A stretch of DNA of 64,000 nt from Methanoculleus sp. UBA303 (GTDB lineage: Archaea > Halobacteriota > Methanomicrobia > Methanomicrobiales > Methanoculleaceae). This document shows positions 36,212 through 44,776 of this stretch, piece by piece. Position 1 is the stretch's first letter, and each line of letters begins with the position of its first letter. The DNA lies in the NCBI GenBank assembly GCA_002501655.1, contig DANY01000035.1, forward strand, positions 87,814-151,813, written 5' to 3'. The notes under the pieces are model-generated. The model was given only the letters and a program-made list of their open reading frames with translations, was not told the origin of the DNA and did not search any database. A program made the translations under genes and the position numbers.

Positions 36212-37126
36212 TTACTCTGCCTTCTCATTCTTCATCTGCTGGTAGACGCAGGACTGAACATCCTGGCCTAACTTCCCGATCGCGTCCGCCCGGCATCGTG
36301 CGCAGTGGCGCATCTGCTTGATGTACGGGGCGCACCGGTCCTGCATCTCCCGCTTATCCTTCTGGGTGGGGGGGGTCACCCCGGCGAACTTATACTGCGG
36401 GATGAGCGGGATGACGTTGAAGGTGAATGCTCCCATCTCACCGACCTTCTTTGCAATCTCGGGGATATGCTCGTCGTTGATCCCCGGGATATAGACGGTG
36501 TTCACCTTGACGAACATCTTCTTTGCAACCGCCATCTCGATCCCGCGGAGCTGCTGGGAGAGAAGAAGTTCCGCCGCCTCGCGCCCGTGATACTTCTTCC
36601 CGTTGTACTCGACCCTGGAGTAGATCTTCTCCCCGATCGCAGGGTCGATGGCGTTGAGCGTGACCGTGACGTTCCCGACGTCGTACTCTGCAAGTCTCTC
36701 GATCGATTCCGGGAGCATGAGGCCGTTCGTGCTGAGGCACATGATCAGGTGCGGGAACTCCTCATGGACCAGCCTGAGCGCCTCAAACGTCTCGGGGTTT
36801 GCGAGCGGCTCGCCAGGCCCTGCTATGCCGATCACCTTCACATACGGGTACTCCTTGATGACGTTCCTGACAAGAGCGAGCGCCTCCTCCGGCGGGAGGA
36901 CCCTGCTCGTCACACCCGGCCTGCTCTCGTTCACGCAGTCAAAGTCCCGCACGCAGTAGTTGCACTGGATGTTGCACTTCGGGGCGACGGGGAGGTGACA
37001 CCGTCCAAAGGCGTGGCACGCTTTATCGGAGTAGCAGGGGTGCTCGCTGATCTTGCGTAGCTGCTCCGGATCGTAGGGGACCTCTCTACCCTGGACCGTC
37101 GCGGTTCGATACGATTCATCGGCCAT
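36212..37126 (-). CDS. nifB: NifB-type radical SAM protein (nitrogenase cofactor precursor synthase)
   Basis: Fuses two 4Fe-4S clusters and inserts carbide to make NifB-co. 304 residues. Radical SAM cysteines 51, 55 and 58 (CNIQCNYC), preceded by HPCYSDKACHAFGRCHLPVAPK, whose Cys31 is a conserved auxiliary ligand, and followed at the C-terminus by CARCRADAIG, another NifB ligand set. It lacks the NifX-like domain, as in other archaeal NifB. No nifHDK is nearby; many methanogens keep nifB alone, so nitrogen fixation cannot be inferred. Confidence 0.9.
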   Translation of the reverse strand: MADESYRTATVQGREVPYDPEQLRKISEHPCYSDKACHAFGRCHLPVAPKCNIQCNYCVRDFDCVNESRPGVTSRVLPPEEALALVRNVIKEYPYVKVIGIAGPGEPLANPETFEALRLVHEEFPHLIMCLSTNGLMLPESIERLAEYDVGNVTVTLNAIDPAIGEKIYSRVEYNGKKYHGREAAELLLSQQLRGIEMAVAKKMFVKVNTVYIPGINDEHIPEIAKKVGEMGAFTFNVIPLIPQYKFAGVTPPTQKDKREMQDRCAPYIKQMRHCARCRADAIGKLGQDVQSCVYQQMKNEKAE

Positions 37127-37505
37127 AATTTATGATCTATGCGCCAGAGGATATTATATACTGATGGTTACCGGCGGGCTGGCGGCATCTGTATCCCATG
37201 GTTTGATCGGTCGGTTCTGTGTGCCGCTCCTCGTTGGGATCGCCAGGATGAAGGGGTTCGCCGTATAGAGGATAAAGGGCCCGGTGGCGTGGAGCCGTTC
37301 GTCGCAGGGGAGGAGGATAATTGCCGCTGCTCTTCGCGTGCGGTCTCACCCTACACGTCCCCTGCGAGTGCTTTGGCCTCCCGGGTGTACATCGCAAAGG
37401 CAACGTCCCTCTCCAGTGACATCACCTGCGGGAGATAGTAATCTCCTGGGAATACGTGCATTCGCCAGAGCAGGACCGCTCCTGCTCCACTGAAAAGGTG
37501 ATGGG
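37127..37505 (-). promoter_or_regulatory. nifB promoter and otherwise empty spacer
   Basis: On the minus strand TATATAATAT (37151-37160) lies 25-34 nt before the nifB ATG, so the transcript should be nearly leaderless. The rest of the spacer up to the fusion gene's stop shows no gene or repeat I can support. Confidence 0.55.
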
Positions 37506-39497
37506 TCAGGCCGTCTGCCGGGTGAAGTCGGCCGGGAGAGACTCCTTTCCGGCCTCGCGCGCACCTGTCTCCTGTTCCATACCGAACCGCTCTTCCGCCG
37601 CCTTCAGGATCCGCCCGAGCATCTCGGGGTATGAGAGGCCCGCATATCTCGCCATCTTCGCAAGGTGGCCGTCCCAGCACCATCCGGGGTTCGGGTTGAC
37701 CTCAAGGAGCTTCGGGTTCCCGTGCTCGTCCAGGCGCCAGTCGAACCGGCAGTAGTCGCGGCACTCCAGGCGCTCAAAGAGGGCGAGGCAGCACCGCACG
37801 ACCACCTTCTCGGTCTCCTCGGGGAGATCTGCCGGCCGTGATACGATCTTCCAGTACGGCGAGTCCGGGAGCCACTTCGCCTCATAGCCGCAGAGCCGGG
37901 GGAGTTCAGGAGGCAGTGCGGAGTAGTCCTCCTCAATGATGGGGAGCACCGTGCAGTATCCCGACGGGTTCCCGATGATGCCGACACTGATATCTTTCCC
38001 GGGAAGAAACTCCTCGACAAGGAGCGAGCGATCGTATCCGAGCGTCGTCCGCAGGGAACTGATGACGTTGGAGAGTTCTTCGATGGTGTGGGCGATGCTC
38101 TTTGCCGTGATGCCGTACGAGGAGTCACCAGTGTTCGGCTTGACGATTGCCGGGAGCTTCATCCCGACGTCATAGGTGCGGTCGCCGGGGGTGATGAAGC
38201 AGGCGTCCGGCACCGGGATCCCCATCTCCTTCGCGGCGCCGCGCACGAGCGACTTGTCGTAGCAGAACGCAAGCGATTGCGGCGCGGAACCCGTGTATGG
38301 TATATCGAGTATATCCATTAGCGCCGGCACATGGAGTTCTTTTCTCGGATCGTTATTGAACCCCTCGTCGCAGAGGTTGAAGATGTAGTCCACCTTCCCC
38401 TTCAGTTTTGTGAGGTCCTGGATCATCGTATCATGCTTGCACAGGAAGGTGAACCGGTAACCCGGGAGTTCCCGGAGTGCCGCCTTCATCTGGTCTATGG
38501 TGTAGAAGTCGTCATCGTCGAAGACGCAGGAGGGCTTCAGGGCGTCGGCCTTGGCCGGATCGCCGAGCATCACCGCGACGTGTTTTGCCCTCTCCTGCCC
38601 TCTCACCTTTGCCGTCGACCACTCCTTCTTGAGGACCGCGGTGACGATGTGGCGGCGTTCCATCATGCCGAGGTCCTGATTCCGCTGTGACTCCGTGGTG
38701 ATATCGTGGAAGGTGATGCCGGAGAAACCTGCCCGTTCCAGGAGCTGCCGGAGCGCCTCGGGAGTATAGAGGCGTTCGGCGTAGAACTGGTCGGCCACGA
38801 CGCCCTTATCGACGTCGGTGATCACCTCCCGGGATATCAGGCGCTGCGAATCAAGCGAGAGGGACCGTTCCCGGCAGACGAACATCGCATTGTCGATCCA
38901 CTCCCATGACCTCGCCTGAAAGTGTTCTTTCAGGTACTCGCCGTCGGCCACATCCAGGAGCACCCGCCCCCAGGGTTTGAGAATGCGCCGGAGTTCCATG
39001 AGGATCTGCAGGTCTTCCTCGACTGAGTCAAAGTAGCCGAAGCTGTTCCCGAGGACGAGGACGGCATCGTAGGTGTCGGTACGATACGGCAGCCGGCGCG
39101 CGTCTCCCTCCCGGAACCTGACTTGAAGCCCCTCCTTCTTCGCGGTCGACCGGGCCCGCTGGATCAGGTAGTGTGACTGGTCAAGGCCTTCAGCATCATA
39201 GCCTCTGCGCACGAGTTCGAGGGTGTGTCTACCCTGGCCGCAGCAGAGGTCGAGGATCTTCTCGTCGGCCTGGAGGTGCAGGACCTGAGCAATCCGGTCG
39301 ATCTCTCTTTCGGTGATCTGCTGGTCGTCGACGACATCGCCGTCGGTCTTCAGGTAAAGACGATTGAAAATGCCCCGCCACCAGTCGGATTTTACATGCT
39401 CTTCGAGGTTCGGGACCGGACCGATCGTCCGCCTGTCCCGGTGTTTTCCTTTGCGTCTGCTATCAGGGGGTTCGTCTGTGTGGATCTCGTCGGTCAT
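37506..39497 (-). CDS. Methyltransferase and ATP-grasp ligase fusion
   Basis: 663 residues. The N-terminal half (about 60-290) is a class I SAM methyltransferase: motif I ILDLCCGQGRHTLEL, then DAVLVLGNSFGYFDS and LLDVADGEYL. The C-terminal half (about 305-640) is an ATP-grasp of the D-alanine-D-alanine-ligase type: FDDDDFYTID, FNLCDEGFN, IPYTGSAPQSLAFCYDK, LPAIVKPNTGDSSYG and the Mg-binding FDWRLDEHGNPKLLEVNPNPG. No D-Ala pathway is expected in an archaeon without murein, so it probably ligates another carboxylate and amine and methylates product or substrate. Isolated gene, divergent from the CxxC protein. Substrate unknown. Confidence 0.85.
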   Translation of the reverse strand: MTDEIHTDEPPDSRRKGKHRDRRTIGPVPNLEEHVKSDWWRGIFNRLYLKTDGDVVDDQQITEREIDRIAQVLHLQADEKILDLCCGQGRHTLELVRRGYDAEGLDQSHYLIQRARSTAKKEGLQVRFREGDARRLPYRTDTYDAVLVLGNSFGYFDSVEEDLQILMELRRILKPWGRVLLDVADGEYLKEHFQARSWEWIDNAMFVCRERSLSLDSQRLISREVITDVDKGVVADQFYAERLYTPEALRQLLERAGFSGITFHDITTESQRNQDLGMMERRHIVTAVLKKEWSTAKVRGQERAKHVAVMLGDPAKADALKPSCVFDDDDFYTIDQMKAALRELPGYRFTFLCKHDTMIQDLTKLKGKVDYIFNLCDEGFNNDPRKELHVPALMDILDIPYTGSAPQSLAFCYDKSLVRGAAKEMGIPVPDACFITPGDRTYDVGMKLPAIVKPNTGDSSYGITAKSIAHTIEELSNVISSLRTTLGYDRSLLVEEFLPGKDISVGIIGNPSGYCTVLPIIEEDYSALPPELPRLCGYEAKWLPDSPYWKIVSRPADLPEETEKVVVRCCLALFERLECRDYCRFDWRLDEHGNPKLLEVNPNPGWCWDGHLAKMARYAGLSYPEMLGRILKAAEERFGMEQETGAREAGKESLPADFTRQTA

Positions 39498-39825
39498 GCT
39501 GAGCCGCTCCCCCTAGTCCCAACTCCGGTGGAGAACCGGTGTTTTGTCGGATTGCAAAAGAGATTGGTTATCGTGTGCCATAGTTGGATGATCATTCGGT
39601 AGGATGGTATCGATAAAAGCGTTGTGTCACAGTTCTTTCTGTCGAAGTAAACGGTCGCATTACCGGGGATTTTCTCCCCGGGGGAACCTTGCCACGCACC
39701 GGGATGGTGGAAACGGGTGAGCAGGGTATACCCGGGCAGCGGAACCTGCCCGGGTCCCGTGAAGCGCATCTATATATGCGGGCAGGTAATTGTATATATG
39801 CAGACTATCTGCATGGTTGAAACAC
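39498..39825 (+). promoter_or_regulatory. Divergent spacer with TATA box of the CxxC protein
   Basis: TGTATATATG (39791-39800) lies 26-35 nt before ATG 39826, indicating a leaderless transcript. The remaining sequence up to the fusion gene shows no gene. Confidence 0.5.
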
Positions 39826-40002
39826 ATGGAAGAGAGATACCCAAGCAGGGGTCCCCGTTCGTTCCAGGACCGCCCCCGCGAGTTCCATAAGGCAGTCTGT
39901 TCCGACTGCGGCAAAGCGTGCGAAGTTCCTTTCAAGCCGACTGAGGGCAGGCCTGTCTACTGCCGTGACTGCCTCCCAAAGTATAGAAAACCCCGATTCT
40001 AA
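39826..40002 (+). CDS. CxxC-x17-CxxC zinc-ribbon mini-protein
   Basis: 58 residues from ATG 39826, the position expected from the TATA box. The N-terminus is Arg-rich (EERYPSRGPRSFQDR). It then carries CSDCGKACEVPFKPTEG and RPVYCRDC, in which exactly 17 residues separate the two CxxC pairs, as in the CxxC-x17-CxxC domain family. Presumed zinc ribbon, perhaps RNA-binding given the basic flanks. A T-run follows the stop. Confidence 0.8.
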   Translation: MEERYPSRGPRSFQDRPREFHKAVCSDCGKACEVPFKPTEGRPVYCRDCLPKYRKPRF

Positions 40003-40014
40003 CCCCCTTTTTTG
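40003..40014 (+). terminator. T-run terminator after the CxxC protein
   Basis: Five C then six T immediately after the stop codon. Confidence 0.5.
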
Positions 40015-40166
40015 TGCGTATGTAATGCGCCCGCTGTGAGGTGTGTTCCCTGGATCCCCCGCCCCGTAGCGCCCCCTGTACGCGCCTTCTGTTCCTGAGC
40101 CGGCCACACAGTGGGGGGCAGACGTTGCTCCCGGAAGGCCTGTCTTGTGGGATGTATTCCTGTCGG

Positions 40167-40934
40167 TCACGCGATAAGTCGCCTTTTCATCAGCCTGATG
40201 GCGAGGACTAAGAAGAACACGGTCGCCACCGCGATCCAGGCGAGGCTGAAGAGGTTCGCTGGCGAGAAGGCTGAGAGCGTGATTGCCCGGTTGATGCTGA
40301 CGACGTGCGTGAGCGGGAGGGCGGCGAGGGCGAAGTATTGGATCGGTTGCGGAAGCAGGTCGAGGGGGAAGAATGTCCCCGAGAAGAGGAACATTGGGGT
40401 GATGAAGAGGAACGCAGGGTAGTTCAGCGCGTCGATGCTCGGCGTGATCGCCGTGAAGCACATACCGATACCTGCAAAAAGCAGGCCGGCGAGGTACGCG
40501 AAGGGGATGAGGAGCAGGGACGACGGCATAGTCACGACGCCGAAGAGGAGGAGCACCGGGAGCATCAGCGTCGCGTAGATCATCCCCCGGGTGGCGCCCC
40601 AGAGCATCTCCCCGGCGATCACCTCATCGATGCTGACCGGCGTTGCGATGATGGCATCAAACGTCTTCTGGTAGTACATACGGACAAACGACGAGTAGGT
40701 GCACTCAAAGAAGGACGAGTACATCACCGATATAGAGACGAGAGCCGGGGCGATGAAGACGGGGTAGGGTATCCCGTCGACCGCCTCAATATATGTTCCG
40801 AGGCCGAACCCAAGGGCCAGAAGGTAGAGGACCGGCTCGACGAAGGGCGGGATGAAGTTTACCCGGTAGGTCCTGAGGAAGGCGTCCCAGTTTCTTCGCC
40901 AGACGCTTTGCACCCTGCCGGTGATATCGATCAT
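40167..40934 (-). CDS. ABC-2 type exporter permease
   Basis: 255 residues with six hydrophobic helices, among them PPFVEPVLYLLALGFGLG and LALAIRLMKRR near the end. Segments GTYIEAVDGIPYPVFIAPALV, YYQKTFDAIIATPVSIDEVIAGEMLWG and FLFSGTFFPLDLLP are typical of the NodJ/DrrB-like ABC-2 family. GGAGAGG adjoins ATG 40934, and the gene follows the ATPase after 7 bp. Substrate (drug, lipid or glycan) cannot be told. Confidence 0.88.
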   Translation of the reverse strand: MIDITGRVQSVWRRNWDAFLRTYRVNFIPPFVEPVLYLLALGFGLGTYIEAVDGIPYPVFIAPALVSISVMYSSFFECTYSSFVRMYYQKTFDAIIATPVSIDEVIAGEMLWGATRGMIYATLMLPVLLLFGVVTMPSSLLLIPFAYLAGLLFAGIGMCFTAITPSIDALNYPAFLFITPMFLFSGTFFPLDLLPQPIQYFALAALPLTHVVSINRAITLSAFSPANLFSLAWIAVATVFFLVLAIRLMKRRLIA

Positions 40935-40941
40935 CCTCTCC

Positions 40942-41850
40942 TCACTCCCGCAGTCTACGGCCGGTCAGCCGCAGAAAGACGTCCTCGAGGGTCGCCGGGC
41001 GGACCGTCACCGCCTCGTGCCGGCAGACCTCGAACAGTTCGCGTGCCACATCATGGGGACGGTTCGTGAAGACCTGGAGCGCATCACCGGCGACATCATA
41101 CGTCACACCAAGCCCGGTCAGGCGGGCGATCGCCTCAGGTGTCCGCTCAACCTCGACGACATCACTCCCGGCATGCTCCCGGATGAGATCCGCCGGCGCA
41201 CCCTCGACGAGGATCTTCCCGTGATCCATAATCACCAGCCGGTCGCAGAGGCGTTCCGCTTCGTCCAGGTAGTGCGTGGTGAGGACGAGGGTGTTTCCTC
41301 CCGCCTGGAGACTCCGGAGTTTCTCCCAGATCAGGTGCCGCGCCTGCGGGTCGAGCCCGATGGTGGGCTCGTCGAGGATAAGCAGTTCCGGTGCGTTGAT
41401 CAGGGCCCGGGCGATGATCAGCCGCCGTTTCATACCGCCCGAGAGTTTGTCGATCAACACGTCCCGTTTCTCCTCGAGCTGCATGAACGCGAGGAGTTCT
41501 TCCGCCCGCTGTTCTGCCTCCCGTCTCGGGATGCCGAAGTAGCGGGCATAGATCAACAGGTTTCGATAGGCTGAAAAATCCGGGTCGAGGTTGTTCTCCT
41601 GCGGCACCACACCGAGGCGGCCCTTAATCTCCCGCTGATGGGTGTCCACATCCATGTCGAGGACCTCGAGGGTGCCGCCGGTCTTTGGGGAGACGCACTG
41701 GATCATCTTCATGGTCGTCGTCTTTCCCGCCCCGTTCGGCCCGAGAAACCCGAAGACTTCCCCTTCCCTGACCTGGAAGGTGATGCGGTCGACCGCGATG
41801 AGATCCTCAAACCGCTTCTCCAGGTCGTGTGCTACGATGACGTCTCCGAT
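40942..41850 (-). CDS. ABC-2 exporter ATPase, no NTG start codon
   Basis: ATPase partner of the permease. Signature LSGGMKRRLIIARAL, Walker B LLILDEPTIGLD and switch TTHYLDEAERL are all present. The first in-frame ATG (41712) would cut off Walker A, yet translation continues sensibly upstream through VREGEVFGFLGPNGAGKTTT to an ATC at 41850, which sits exactly 8 nt after a perfect AGGAGG (41859-41864). The reading VIVAHDLEKRFEDLIAVDRI then gives a normal 302-residue protein. No ATG, GTG or TTG occurs in frame further up. Either ATC initiates poorly, the start mutated, or the base is an error. Confidence 0.8.
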   Translation of the reverse strand: MGDVIVAHDLEKRFEDLIAVDRITFQVREGEVFGFLGPNGAGKTTTMKMIQCVSPKTGGTLEVLDMDVDTHQREIKGRLGVVPQENNLDPDFSAYRNLLIYARYFGIPRREAEQRAEELLAFMQLEEKRDVLIDKLSGGMKRRLIIARALINAPELLILDEPTIGLDPQARHLIWEKLRSLQAGGNTLVLTTHYLDEAERLCDRLVIMDHGKILVEGAPADLIREHAGSDVVEVERTPEAIARLTGLGVTYDVAGDALQVFTNRPHDVARELFEVCRHEAVTVRPATLEDVFLRLTGRRLRE

Positions 41851-41864
41851 TGTTTGTTCCTCCT

Positions 41865-42182
41865 GATGAGTCAGTGGAGTCGTGCGAATACAACATTCTT
41901 TCGCTTGTCCATTCCCCGCTCTACCGACTCCCGGAGTGAGGCTGTGACCTCCCTCGCCGCGCGGTAGTCTCCGGCTGCTGTGTGCCTGTTTTTCCCGGAA
42001 GATTGGGCTGAAATTCTGTCTGCCTCTGGCCCTGGCCCCGCATTCTTTTTGCCCGGCCAGAGACCACTATTATGATTCACCCATCGTTGCAGTCCCGGAG
42101 TGCATACCCCTCGCCGTCTCTCTGCGGCCCGGTGCGCCGGGACGGCGTCGAGCACCGAGAGGTGTGAAGATGCAGCGATACC
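41865..42182. other. Spacer between the exporter operon and the SET gene
   Basis: No gene seen. ACTATTATGATTC near 42066 is a possible TATA region for the SET gene about 100 nt upstream. Confidence 0.4.
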
Positions 42183-42635
42183 ATGATAGACAGTGCTGAA
42201 GAGAGGGGCATGATGGCGAGCAGGGCCATCTACCCTTCCGATACCGTATACGTCAGTTCGACGGATAATCGCGGCCGGGGAGTATTCGCCCATAGGGGGA
42301 TTGCGGCCGGTGAGTTGATCGAGGTCTGCCCGGTGATCGTGCTTGGCGGAGCGGATGAGCAGGGACTCCTCGATCGGACGCGCCTCTTCAACTACTACTT
42401 TGCGTGGGGAGGGTGCCGGGAACTGGCCGCCGTGGCGCTGGGCTACGGGTCGCTCTACAACCACTCCTACCACGCGAATGCGGACCATGTCTGCGACGTT
42501 CTCCGGGGCGAGATCCGCATCTATGCCCACCGTGCCATTCGGAGGGGTGAGGAGATCACCATCAACTACGGCGGCCGGCCCGACTGCCCCGACCCTGTCT
42601 GGTTCGATGTGGTGGAGGGAGAGGGAGAGGGATAA
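42183..42635 (+). CDS. SET-domain lysine methyltransferase-like protein
   Basis: 150 residues; an internal start at MMASRAIYPSD (ATG 42210 or 42213, after GAGAGGGG) is possible. It is a compact SET domain: RGRGVFAHRGIAAGELIEVCPV (SAM-binding start), FNYYFAW, LGYGSLYNHSYHANADHV (the NHS motif) and GEEITINYGG (the catalytic Tyr region). It lacks pre-SET and post-SET cysteines, like other archaeal SET proteins, whose targets include DNA-binding proteins. Stands alone. Confidence 0.88.
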   Translation: MIDSAEERGMMASRAIYPSDTVYVSSTDNRGRGVFAHRGIAAGELIEVCPVIVLGGADEQGLLDRTRLFNYYFAWGGCRELAAVALGYGSLYNHSYHANADHVCDVLRGEIRIYAHRAIRRGEEITINYGGRPDCPDPVWFDVVEGEGEG

Positions 42636-43169
42636 CGCCTCTCCCTGGCTGTAAATTTCCTCTCACTCGCCCCGCTTTTCGTCATTGGCGCCAGAATCGG
42701 TATCCTGCAGCGTTTTTGTGGTAGGCTCCCTGTTCTCATTCCCGTAACGTCCTGAGCCGTGGCGGTTCGTCCCCCCGGCATCGCTCAATTGCGGTTTATT
42801 CGGGGGAAGGGAGGATATTTGCCGGTATCGGGAGTTGCCGGTAAAGGCGGTCTCCCGGGCGCTCCGGGGCTCTACAGAGGTTTTTCCTGAGCCTCCAGTG
42901 GAAATGAGGGGGTTATGATTGCCTCCCATGATACTCAAGAATCTCTATATTTCTTATACTGTCGTCCGGCTCCTCTGGTTGCCCCACCGGCCGTGCGGGT
43001 TGTTCAAACGTCTTCTCCGGCTCCGGGAATTTTTGCGGATCCGGGAACAATTTCGAGAGATCCCTGTGGGCTACCCGGGGGTGCAGGGACATGGACGTGA
43101 TCTGAACGTCCCGGGTGTTCGTCCGCCTGAGCTGCTCCGGCAGTTGCCCGGGTATGTTGTGGTGGAGAT
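42636..43169. other. Intergenic region with one ORB-like element
   Basis: About 530 bp without a supportable gene. It contains the ORB-like element reported separately (42893-42914) and short AT-rich patches, for example CTATATTTCTTATACTG near 42943. Confidence 0.5.
42893..42914 (+). promoter_or_regulatory. ORB-like Orc1/Cdc6 binding site
   Basis: CTCCAGTGGAAA followed by TGA and a GGGGG string then TT. This matches the conserved mini-ORB core CCAGTGGAAA plus the G-string of archaeal origin recognition boxes. Only one copy was found, so an origin is not established; cdc6 is 3 kb away. Confidence 0.45.
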
Positions 43170-43694
43170 CTATTGGCGGATGACTAACTGCACCTGCTCC
43201 GTCCGCACAATACCTCCCCCACTTGCTGTCACTGTGGCGTCCACGGTCGCTGTGGAGACCAGCGGTGGGAGGTCGGGCGTTGTGATATTGTACGTTAGTG
43301 GCGGGTAGGGTGGGGAGACTGTCCCGAGGTCACGGTTATTGCGGAATGCACCCCCGAGCGCCGTAGCGGAGACCTTGATCTGCACGGGTGCGGCAAAGCC
43401 GCCTTCAGGGTGTACCGTGAGCGTGAACCTGACTATATCGCCGGGCCGGGCCGTGGCGGCTGCGGGCGTGACGTTGATGGAGAACGAGCGGGAAGCGACT
43501 GACGCCGGGGCTCCCGTCGTGACCGGCGTTCCTGGCGTTCCAGTCGGAGTCGAAGGCGGGCCGGGCTGTTCGGGAGGGGGTGCGCCTTCATTCATGAGGA
43601 GAACGTAAACGATGACGGCCCCGGTGAGTATGACGCAGATGAGGACTGCGATCGGCAAGGAGGGGTATTCACGTATCATAGTGCCGTACCTCAA
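43170..43694 (-). CDS. Membrane-anchored extracellular beta-domain protein
   Basis: 174 residues. One N-terminal membrane helix (LPIAVLICVILTGAVIVYVLL, uncleaved anchor), a Pro/Thr-rich linker, then an Ig-like domain with the pattern FSINVTPAAATARPGDIVRF...VTASGGGIVRTEQVQLVI, as in COG1470-type or alpha-galactosidase-associated NEW3 repeats. No partner in the neighbourhood. ATG 43694 or 43679 may be the start. Function unknown. Confidence 0.7.
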   Translation of the reverse strand: MRYGTMIREYPSLPIAVLICVILTGAVIVYVLLMNEGAPPPEQPGPPSTPTGTPGTPVTTGAPASVASRSFSINVTPAAATARPGDIVRFTLTVHPEGGFAAPVQIKVSATALGGAFRNNRDLGTVSPPYPPLTYNITTPDLPPLVSTATVDATVTASGGGIVRTEQVQLVIRQ

Positions 43695-43869
43695 CGCTCC
43701 CGGGAAGGGTATGCTGGCAGAACGGTTGCCGGCGTATTTATGCGTTGCCGCCCCGCCATTCCTGGGGTTTCAGGCCATCTGCGGCTGCCTGCGGAGGGCG
43801 GGGCTTCTTGATAGCCCTATGCGAGCCGGGGTGGCCCACCCCCGGCCGGGGAAGAAGGGTGAGTTTTTC

Positions 43870-44079
43870 TCAGTCGATGGCGACCATGACCTCTGTTGAC
43901 TTGACCACAGCGTAGACCTTCTTGCCGACGGTAAGCCCGAGGTTCTCCACGGCTTTTTTGGTGATGACTGAGGTGATCTCACCGCCGCTGTCCAGTGCGA
44001 TGACAACCTCAGCGTTGATCACTCCAATATCGATCTTCTTTACTTTCCCCGGGAGTTGGTTTCTTGCGCTTAACTTCAT
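43870..44079 (-). CDS. mop: Standalone Mop (molbindin) protein
   Basis: 69 residues, a single MOP/TOBE domain: LSARNQLPGKVKKIDIGVINAEVVI, ITSVITKKAVENLGLTVGKKVYAVVKSTEVMVAI. Binds molybdate or tungstate as a hexamer in homologues and serves storage or sensing. It complements the ModC at 33209, which lacks this domain. A palindrome overlaps its start codon. Confidence 0.9.
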   Translation of the reverse strand: MKLSARNQLPGKVKKIDIGVINAEVVIALDSGGEITSVITKKAVENLGLTVGKKVYAVVKSTEVMVAID

Positions 44080-44119
44080 GGTGCACCATGGTGCTAATTA
44101 TGGTCCGAATGATATAAGT
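44077..44119 (-). promoter_or_regulatory. mop promoter with overlapping palindromes
   Basis: TATA box CTTATATCAT (minus strand, about 44110-44119), 31-40 nt before the start. CATGGTGCACCATG (44077-44090) and CACCATGGTG (44084-44093) are perfect overlapping palindromes that include the start codon, a plausible operator for oxyanion-dependent control. Confidence 0.5.
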
Positions 44120-44476
44120 TTCTATTTTTGAAACCTCCATACTGTTGTATGCCGCAAAACCGGATCTCCCTTGTGCAAACAGGAAAACCGGCAACAGAAG
44201 TGGATGCCGGCAATACCGGCCCCGATGCCGCTTTTGCTGCGGTTGGGATGCCCGGGCTAACGATGGCTGTGACTGAATGGGTGTTCGAGCGCCGCCTGCT
44301 GCGTTTCCATACCGCGAAACGCTCATGAGGCGTAGCCTCATGCTGCACGGATGAAAAACAGCCTGTTCTCCGGGCTCGCTCCGGGCAGGGGAGAGGGCCA
44401 CATCGACCGGATGCAGGATCTCAAAGGACTGGAATAACAAAAGAACATTAAGGAACCATCAAAATGAAAAAGACGA
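44120..44476. other. Spacer with a strong hairpin
   Basis: No gene is supported. CATGAGGC-GTA-GCCTCATG (44324-44342) is a perfect 8-bp hairpin with a 3-nt loop; several GC-rich inverted stretches around ATGCCGGCAATACCGGC lie upstream of it. No T-run follows the hairpin. Confidence 0.45.
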
Positions 44477-44550
44477 TGGGCCTGGCCGGATTCGAACCGG
44501 CGATCTTCGCCGTGTAAGGGCAACGTCATGACCAGCTAGACCACAAGCCC
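44477..44550 (-). tRNA. tRNA-Val (anticodon UAC)
   Basis: The full cloverleaf can be drawn. Acceptor GGGCTTG pairs with CAGGCCC (one G-U), with discriminator A. The D arm is GTC...GAC with AGCTGG, the anticodon stem TTGCC/GGCGA, and the loop CTTACAC gives anticodon TAC. The T arm is GCCGG-TTCGAAT-CCGGC. CCA is not encoded. A T-run (TCGTCTTTTTC) follows the 3' end, and a TATA-like GTTTATCC lies about 40 nt upstream. Confidence 0.95.
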
Positions 44551-44776
44551 GCGGATGTCTTACAGTGTTTCGCACCGTGAGGGATAAACGTTGTTGCCTG
44601 CCGGAGGCTCCGGGCCCGGGGCACTCCTCGAAAAGGGGGCCGGCGAAGATCGCCGGATCTCACCGGCCGGGCTCCGGCTCCGCTGCCCGTGAACCGGTCC
44701 AGTCGCACTCCTCTGCGTTGCATTCTCATCGGGCTTATCGCCCCGGCCAGGACAAAAAGAGATGGATTGATCGGGT

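Noticed and set aside
36212-37126. Inferring nitrogen fixation from nifB
   Set aside because: No nitrogenase structural gene in the window; methanogens lacking nitrogenase often keep nifB.
42919-43308. Open frame opposite and upstream of the membrane-anchored beta-domain protein
   Set aside because: Overlaps a better-supported minus-strand gene and has no family features or start signal.
44009-44440. Minus-strand frame overlapping mop
   Set aside because: Low-complexity Arg/Ser/Pro translation; mop in the other frame is clearly real and has its own TATA box.
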